Position numbers and translations under genes: made by a program. From Duncaniella sp. (GTDB lineage Bacteria > Bacteroidota > Bacteroidia > Bacteroidales > Muribaculaceae), in assembly GCA_029052375.1 (NCBI GenBank), contig JAIDJD010000315.1:1-11037 (forward strand): 11,037 bases of DNA, written 5' to 3'. Position 1 is the first letter of the stretch. Each line of letters begins with the position of its first letter. The notes beneath the pieces are model-generated. The model had not been told where the DNA came from. It worked only from the letters and a program-made list of their open reading frames with translations, and did not search any database. Positions 6,831 through 11,037 of the stretch are shown here, piece after piece.

Positions 6831-6850
6831 GCTTGTTTCCGACCTGGATT

Positions 6851-6883
6851 TTTGGTTTTCTGAGAGATTGTTGTTATCTTTGC
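6851..6883 (+). promoter_or_regulatory. hipB promoter
   Basis: TTTG (6851-6854), a 20-nt spacer and TATCTTTGC (6875-6883) make an excellent Bacteroidetes promoter. Transcription should start near 6889-6890, with a leader of about 27 nt to the ATG at 6917. Confidence 0.8.
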
Positions 6884-6888
6884 AATAG

Positions 6889-6900
6889 ATAATATATTAT
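6889..6900. promoter_or_regulatory. Candidate hipB operator (12-bp palindrome)
   Basis: ATAATATATTAT is a perfect palindrome at the predicted transcription start. The 9-mer AGATAATAT overlapping its left half (6887-6895) recurs at 6928-6936, 41 bp further on and inside hipB. Autorepression by HipB or the HipAB complex is known for the family, which makes this a natural operator site. Confidence 0.5.
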
Positions 6901-6916
6901 TAGATTCCTGGTTTAT

Positions 6917-7273
6917 ATGTATGAAACAGATAATATGTTGTCAGTATTGGAAGGGTTTACTCTGACCAATCCTGATGATGTCGCGCAGGGTATGGCTGAC
7001 GATTTCCGTCGCAGGCGTGTCGAGAAGGGACTGACACGAGAGGCTGTCGCCAAAGACTCCGGCGTGGCGCTTGCCAACATAGCCAGATTTGAACTGAAAG
7101 GCCTCATTTCGCTGAAAAATCTGATTTTGCTTGCCATGTCGCTGGGCTATGTGTCTGAGATAAAGAATGTCTTCGCCAAGCCTAAGTATTCTACCATGGA
7201 AGAGCTGATGCAGATACGTCATAATATGGGCAAAACCAAAGCCTATAATCGCAGAAAGAATGAAAAAGATTGA
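6917..7273 (+). CDS. hipB: HipB-like antitoxin, XRE-family HTH regulator
   Basis: This 118-aa protein has an Xre/Cro-type helix-turn-helix at about residues 28-80: DFRRRRVEKGLTREAVAKDSG, then the recognition helix with ALANIARFELKG, then ISLKNLILLAMSLGY. The basic C-terminal tail (KTKAYNRRKNEKD) is probably flexible. The family binds its own promoter and neutralises the HipA kinase. The start at 6917 fits the promoter; a second ATG at 6921 is out of frame. The gene overlaps hipA by 14 nt in another reading frame, so the two are translationally coupled. Confidence 0.85.
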   Translation: MYETDNMLSVLEGFTLTNPDDVAQGMADDFRRRRVEKGLTREAVAKDSGVALANIARFELKGLISLKNLILLAMSLGYVSEIKNVFAKPKYSTMEELMQIRHNMGKTKAYNRRKNEKD

Positions 7274-8384
7274 CAGTCTGACAGTAAAATTCAGAGACCG
7301 CACCGTAGGCACACTCTCGCTTACACCTGACAACCGCCAGTGTGTATTCGGGTATGATAGGGAATGGCTGGGCGATGGTTTCAGCATATCGCCGCTTGAA
7401 CTGCCTTTGAGGCAGGGAGTTTTCATAGCCAAACCAATGCCGTTTAATGGAAATTTCGGAGTATTTGAGGATAGTCTGCCTGATGGGTATGGCCGTTATT
7501 TGCTTCATAAGGCACTGATGCGAGAAGGGATAAATGATTCAGATCTATCGGCTCTTGACCGTCTTGCTATAGTGGGCAAGGGCGGAATGGGTGGCCTGAC
7601 ATTCTACCCGTCTATTGATATTCTGGAGAGCAACGCAGATTTTTCAGATCTTGATGTGCTTCAGACCAAGGCATTGGAGGTGCTGGGCGAGAGACAGGAC
7701 GGAGATGCAGAGATGTTGCTGTACAATAGCGGCAATAGCGGAGGAGCCAGGCCAAAGGCTATATATGAGGATGCAGACGGGCATTGGCTTGTAAAATTCA
7801 GACATATATACGACCCTAAAGATATCGGCAAACAGGAATACAGATATAACGCGATTGCACGAGACTGTGGCATAACGGTGCCCGATTTCAAGTTGATTAA
7901 CGGAAGATATTTCGCTTCAAGAAGATTTGACATTGCCCCTGATGGCAATAGGAGACACACAGCAACGGCCGGGGGTCTTTTAGGAGTCTCTCTTAGCAAT
8001 CCGGTACTTGATTATGACAATCTGCTTGCCCTCACGGGGTTTCTGACCCAAAGTCCGGCAGATGTCGAGGAGATGTATCGCAGGATGGTCTTCAACTACC
8101 TTATGGATAACAAGGATGACCATTGCAAGAATTTCAGTTTTATTGTTGTAGACGACAGCGACGGCGGGTGGAAATGGCGTCTTGCTCCGGCGTACGACCT
8201 TACCCTATGCGCTGAGGGTTATAATGGAGAACACGCTACATCGGTAAATGGCAACGGAAGTCCCGGGTTGTCTGATTTCCTGTCTGCAGGCAAGAAAATA
8301 AAGATTTCGGAGGCTCGGTGCAGAGAAATATTAGACCAGGTGAAAGCCGGCTGTTCAGGCAATGCCCGCTATAAAATCAAGTAA
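7260..8384 (+). CDS. hipA: HipA-like serine/threonine kinase toxin
   Basis: This 374-aa protein contains both parts of the HipA fold: the N-terminal subdomain (about 5-115, with GNFGVFEDSLPDGYGRYLL at 64-82) and the kinase core. Seen in order are a P-loop-like GGARPK (161-166), the ATP-lysine strand LVKF (K179), the catalytic segment NYLMDNKDDHCKNFSF (279-294; D286 and H288 match D309 and H311 of E. coli HipA) and the metal-binding APAYD (D313). HipA toxins phosphorylate glutamyl-tRNA synthetase or related targets and cause growth arrest; the target here is unknown. The protein is shorter than E. coli HipA (about 440 aa) but appears complete, and it is not split into HipS and HipT. The position seven residues before K166, where E. 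coli HipA carries autophosphorylated S150, is N159, with S157 and S160 next to it. Confidence 0.88.
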   Translation: MKKIDSLTVKFRDRTVGTLSLTPDNRQCVFGYDREWLGDGFSISPLELPLRQGVFIAKPMPFNGNFGVFEDSLPDGYGRYLLHKALMREGINDSDLSALDRLAIVGKGGMGGLTFYPSIDILESNADFSDLDVLQTKALEVLGERQDGDAEMLLYNSGNSGGARPKAIYEDADGHWLVKFRHIYDPKDIGKQEYRYNAIARDCGITVPDFKLINGRYFASRRFDIAPDGNRRHTATAGGLLGVSLSNPVLDYDNLLALTGFLTQSPADVEEMYRRMVFNYLMDNKDDHCKNFSFIVVDDSDGGWKWRLAPAYDLTLCAEGYNGEHATSVNGNGSPGLSDFLSAGKKIKISEARCREILDQVKAGCSGNARYKIK

Positions 8385-8402
8385 CCAATATCATAGAAAC
8401 AA

Positions 8403-8445
8403 CCCGCGCCCGCGGATAGAGGTTGGCTCTGTCTGCGGGCGCGGG
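8403..8445. terminator. Strong hairpin terminator between convergent hipA and fucosidase genes
   Basis: CCCGCGCCCGC (8403-8413) pairs exactly with GCGGGCGCGGG (8435-8445). Inner pairs, including two G:T wobbles, extend the stem to about 19 bp with a 5-nt loop. TTTATTT follows on the plus strand and GTTGTTTC follows on the minus strand, so it can end transcription from both sides. Confidence 0.85.
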
Positions 8446-8446
8446 G

Positions 8447-8464
8447 TTTATTTATGGTGCAGGT
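8447..8464 (+). repeat. Right copy of the 18-nt direct repeat flanking hipBA
   Basis: TTTATTTATGGTGCAGGT differs from 6813-6830 only at position 12. It starts right after the terminator stem and ends 2 bp before the fucosidase stop codon. Confidence 0.6.
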
Positions 8465-8466
8465 CC

Positions 8467-10899
8467 TCAGCGGGTCAGCTTGTAGGTCTGTCCGGGGAGG
8501 GTGTTGAGGTCATATTCGTAGACGCGCTTCACCTGGGGATAGCGGGGAGTGATCTCCTTGCTGAAGAGGGGTCGCTTGACCTCGGGGACAGCGAAGAGGG
8601 GGTTGGGGTTCTCGCCCTTGGCTTCGGTGAGGCCCTCACCCTTGAGGGGCACGTATGAGCGGAGGCGCAGGTTGCCGCCGAGGCGCGAGGTGACGGTCAC
8701 CTCGGAGGGCTGTCCGCCGTCCCAGGCCATGTCTACCACGAATCCGCCGCGGCTCACGAGGCCCTTGACCGAGCCCTTGTCCCATACGTCGGGGATGGCG
8801 GGGAGCAGGTGGAGGGCACCGTCGTGGCTCTGGATGAGCATCTCGGAGACGCCTGCGGTGTAGCCGAAGTTGCCGTCGATCTGGAACGGGGGATGAGCGT
8901 CGAAGAGGTTGGGATAGGTGCGGCCCGAGATGAGGTTGTTGACAATTTTGTAGGCGTGGTTGCCGTCCTGGAGGCGCGCCCAGAGATTGACCTTCCAGCC
9001 TATCGACCATCCTGTGGCCTCGTCGCCGCGCTGTATCATCGTGTTGCGCACGGCCTCGAAGAGCTCGGGGGTGGAGTAGGGGGATATCTGTGCCGAGGGG
9101 AAGAGGCCGTAGGCGTGCGAGATGTGGCGGTGGCCGTCAGGAGCCTTGTCCCAGTCGCCGAGCCACTCCTGGAGCTGGTTGTGGCGGCCCACCTGCATCG
9201 GGGGCAGCGAGGCGATGGCGCTCTTGAGCGAGTCCATGTATGTCTCTGTCTCGCCTGTGAGGCGGCCGGCGTTGAGGGTGTTGCTGAGAAGGTCGAAGAC
9301 TATCTGATTGTCCATGGTGCATCCGGCCTCTACCCATGCCTTGCCTCCGAACTTGGATGCGGGGCCATGCTCGGGAGACATCGAGGGGGTCACCACCTTC
9401 CAGTCAGTGCCGGGCATGGGGGTGAGGAAGCTGAGGAAGAAGTCGGCCGCGCCCTTCATTGCGGGATAGTGCTCGCGGAGCTTCTCGATGTCGCCGGAGT
9501 AGAGATAGTGCTGCCAGAGGTGTGTGGTGAGCCATGCTCCGCCCATCGGCCACATACCGTAGTTGGCCTTGTCCACGACGCCCGAGGTGCGCCAGATGTC
9601 GGTGTTGTGATGGGTGACCCATCCGGGACATCCATACATCTCGCGGGCCGTGGTGCGGGCATTCTCTGAGAGGTCGTTGACCAGGTCGAAGAGAGGCTCG
9701 TGACACTCGCTGAGGTTGGTCACCTCGGCGGGCCAGTAGTTCATCTCGGTGTTGATGTTGACGGTGTACTTGCCGTCCCACGGGGCGTTGGGCTTGTCGT
9801 TCCATATGCCCTGGAGGTTGGCCGCCTGTCCGCCGGGCTGTGACGAGGATATCAGCAGATAGCGTCCATACTGGTAGAGCAGGGCGGCGAGCTCGGGGTC
9901 TGAGGCCTGGGCGAAGCGCTGTATGCGCTTGTCTGTGGGGAGGGCGCGCACATTCTTGGGTGTCTCGCCGAGGTCTATGGCCACGCGGCCGAACTGCGAG
10001 CGGTAGCGGTCTATGTGGTCTCTGCGCATGGCGTCGAAGGGGCGCTTGAGGGCTTTGGCCATCTGGGCCTTGGCGCGCTTTGTGGCCGATGCAGAGACGT
10101 CGCGGTAGTTGACGAAGTTTGTGGCCGAGGTCAGATAGACGGTGGCCTCGGTGGCGCCGCTGAGTGTGAGAGAGTCTCCGGCGGCCTTGACTGTGCCGGG
10201 GCCGTCGGGCACTATGGCCAGGCGGGTCTCGCTCTTGATGACTCCCTTGACGCCCTCGTGGTCGCCTCCGTAGACCGTCAGCACGAGGGTCTTGCCGTCG
10301 CGGGCCACGCTCCATCGTCCCATGGGAGATGCAAACGATGCCGAGAAGGCGAGGGCGCCGGGCTTGGAGGCCTTGAGGCGCATGGCTATCACGTTGTCGT
10401 CTCCGCCCATCGTGGCGATGGCCTCGCGGGTGTACTTGACGCCTCCGGCCTCGTAAGAAACGGTAGAGAGGGCGCTGTCTATGTCGAGGGTGCGGGTATA
10501 GGCGGTGACGTTCTCATGGCCGGGGAAGCGGAGCTTGAGCGAGCCGACGGTCTGGTAGGGCATACCGTTGCGGCCTGTGAGGAATGTCTCCTGCACGAGG
10601 GCCTGGGCCTCGTCGTTGCGTCCTTCGAAGACCAGGCGGCGCACCTCGGGGAGCGCTTTCAGCGCCTCGGGCGAATGGTTGGTGTGGGGGCCGCCGCCCC
10701 AGAGGGTCTCTTCGTTGAGCTGGAGTTCTTCTACTCCGGTGCCTCCGTAGACCATGGCGCCGAGATGGGAGTTGCCTATGGGGAGTGCCTCGGTCCATTC
10801 GGAGGCCGGGGCGTCATACCAGAGTTTCAGCGGCTGGGTTTCTGCCCCTGCCGCTAGCACAGCTCCCAGCGAGAGCAATGCCGTAAGTATTAATTTCAT
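8467..10899 (-). CDS. Secreted GH95 alpha-L-fucosidase
   Basis: This 810-aa enzyme of glycoside hydrolase family 95 removes alpha-1,2-linked L-fucose (some members act on L-galactose) from host or plant glycans. The ATG at 10899 is chosen over an in-frame ATG at 10959, because the promoter lies between them and residues 1-19 from 10899 form a good signal peptide (LLSLGAVLAAGA). Domains: an N-terminal beta-sandwich (about 24-270, with WTEALPIGNSHLGAMVYGG), a linker, an (alpha/alpha)6 barrel (about 325-690) and a C-terminal beta domain. Likely catalytic residues by comparison with Bifidobacterium AfcA are N381 and N383 (NINTEMNYWPAE), E510 (PSMSPEH) and D675 (QIDGNFG), all intact. G+C is high. 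The export signal is type I, with no lipobox, so the enzyme is periplasmic or secreted. The permease in the same window could take up released fucose. Confidence 0.92.
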   Translation of the reverse strand: MKLILTALLSLGAVLAAGAETQPLKLWYDAPASEWTEALPIGNSHLGAMVYGGTGVEELQLNEETLWGGGPHTNHSPEALKALPEVRRLVFEGRNDEAQALVQETFLTGRNGMPYQTVGSLKLRFPGHENVTAYTRTLDIDSALSTVSYEAGGVKYTREAIATMGGDDNVIAMRLKASKPGALAFSASFASPMGRWSVARDGKTLVLTVYGGDHEGVKGVIKSETRLAIVPDGPGTVKAAGDSLTLSGATEATVYLTSATNFVNYRDVSASATKRAKAQMAKALKRPFDAMRRDHIDRYRSQFGRVAIDLGETPKNVRALPTDKRIQRFAQASDPELAALLYQYGRYLLISSSQPGGQAANLQGIWNDKPNAPWDGKYTVNINTEMNYWPAEVTNLSECHEPLFDLVNDLSENARTTAREMYGCPGWVTHHNTDIWRTSGVVDKANYGMWPMGGAWLTTHLWQHYLYSGDIEKLREHYPAMKGAADFFLSFLTPMPGTDWKVVTPSMSPEHGPASKFGGKAWVEAGCTMDNQIVFDLLSNTLNAGRLTGETETYMDSLKSAIASLPPMQVGRHNQLQEWLGDWDKAPDGHRHISHAYGLFPSAQISPYSTPELFEAVRNTMIQRGDEATGWSIGWKVNLWARLQDGNHAYKIVNNLISGRTYPNLFDAHPPFQIDGNFGYTAGVSEMLIQSHDGALHLLPAIPDVWDKGSVKGLVSRGGFVVDMAWDGGQPSEVTVTSRLGGNLRLRSYVPLKGEGLTEAKGENPNPLFAVPEVKRPLFSKEITPRYPQVKRVYEYDLNTLPGQTYKLTR

Positions 10900-10929
10900 G
10901 GATTTGAATATAAAGATTGGTTCTGCCAA

Positions 10930-10960
10930 CAAAGTTAGGCAAAATACAAAATATATCAAA
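10930..10960 (-). promoter_or_regulatory. Promoter of the GH95 fucosidase gene
   Basis: On the minus strand TTTG (10960-10957), a 19-nt spacer and TAACTTTG (10937-10930) match the Bacteroidetes consensus. The predicted start is near 10923, giving a leader of about 24 nt to the ATG at 10899. This position rules out the longer N-terminal version of the protein. Confidence 0.75.
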
Positions 10961-10984
10961 ACCGCCTGCTGAAACCGCCGGCTG
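10959..10984. repeat. 13-bp tandem repeat touching the fucosidase -33 box
   Basis: AAACCGCCTGCTG (10959-10971) is followed directly by AAACCGCCGGCTG (10972-10984), identical at 12 of 13 positions. The first copy overlaps the -33 TTTG. The arrangement suits an activator that binds direct repeats next to polymerase. Confidence 0.5.
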
Positions 10985-10993
10985 ACGATTGCG

Positions 10994-11037
10994 TCAATCC
11001 TCCTGGGCGAGGAGGCGGACCAGCTCGGACATGACTT
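10994..11037 (-). CDS. C-terminal fragment of a further minus-strand gene
   Basis: One minus-strand frame reads VMSELVRLLAQED and then a TGA at 10996-10994. The composition is plausible for a protein C-terminus, and this is the only frame with a stop just before the fucosidase promoter. Fourteen or fewer residues are too few to name a family. Confidence 0.4.
   Translation of the reverse strand, partial: VMSELVRLLAQED

Larger units (their letters stand above)
6521..6916. other. Structured intergenic region, possible dispersed repeat element
   Basis: There is no convincing gene in these 396 bases. From left to right they hold four inverted repeats. The first is AACGCG (6561-6566) with CGCGTT (6589-6594), enclosing GCCTC-GGT-GAGGC. 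The second is TTTATGG (6593-6599) with CCATAAA (6617-6623). The third is CCCCATA (6665-6671) with TATGGGG (6693-6699), enclosing GCGTC-TCC-GACGC. The fourth is GGCC-TCC-GGCC (6715-6725). An imperfect direct repeat (14/18) links 6622-6639 and 6709-6726. The last 65 bases carry the hipB promoter. The organisation suggests a REP- or MITE-like repeat or a structured RNA rather than protein coding. Confidence 0.5.

Noticed and set aside
6440..6863. Small frames on both strands across the 185-aa to hipB gap
   Set aside because: They run through hairpins, overlap the 185-aa gene end or the hipB promoter region, and their composition reflects repeats. They are more likely spurious translations of a repeat element.
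8809..10857. Two long plus-strand open frames (286 and 280 codons) opposite the fucosidase gene
   Set aside because: Both are antisense shadows of a complete GH95 gene with intact catalytic residues, and neither has a promoter or a start context.
10900..10959. Longer start for the fucosidase (20 extra residues)
   Set aside because: The extension overlaps the promoter and would bury the signal peptide.
1..11037. tRNA, rRNA, transposase or integrase genes
   Set aside because: None was seen on either strand. The islet has repeats but no recognisable mobilisation gene inside the window.

Overview
This window looks like a chromosomal segment of a gut Bacteroidales bacterium, with the Muribaculaceae the best guess. 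Promoters match the Bacteroidetes pattern (TTTG, about 19-21 nt, TAnnTTTG). Start codons lack strong purine-rich ribosome binding sites. The gene content is typical of glycan users: an outer-membrane receptor with a lipoprotein-type LuxR regulator, a FucP-type sugar permease, a CE7 carbohydrate esterase and a GH95 alpha-fucosidase. Placement at family level is inference.

Left block (1-4198, minus strand). In transcription order this holds a FucP-like MFS permease (4198-2894), a predicted membrane-spanning TPR/HTH regulator (2822-1167), and the N-terminal 336 residues of a TonB-dependent-receptor-like outer-membrane protein that runs off the left edge (1008-1). The receptor has a good promoter of its own, with repeated TTAAGAC-like sites around it.

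Divergent centre (4199-5677). The permease and a secreted CE7 esterase (4364-5677, plus) are divergent. Their candidate promoters interlock so tightly that one polymerase should exclude the other.

Middle islet (about 5700-8450, plus). This stretch has visibly lower G+C than the genes either side. It begins with a perfect 20-bp inverted repeat that runs into a promoter. Next comes a two-gene unit of unknown function (53 aa and 185 aa, stop and start overlapping as TGATG). A 396-bp intergenic region full of small inverted repeats follows, then a hipB-hipA toxin-antitoxin pair with its own promoter and a candidate operator. A strong hairpin terminator closes the islet. An 18-nt near-identical direct repeat (17/18) flanks hipBA.

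Right block (8467-11037, minus). A secreted GH95 alpha-L-fucosidase (10899-8467) has a clear promoter and a 13-bp tandem repeat at its -33 box. The last 44 bases probably hold the C-terminus of another minus-strand gene.

Working together (inference): GH95 would release fucose, CE7 would remove acetyl groups that block glycans, and the permease would import fucose or a related sugar. The islet between them is likely an acquired stress or defence cargo. The 53/185-aa pair is the part of the window most likely to be undescribed.
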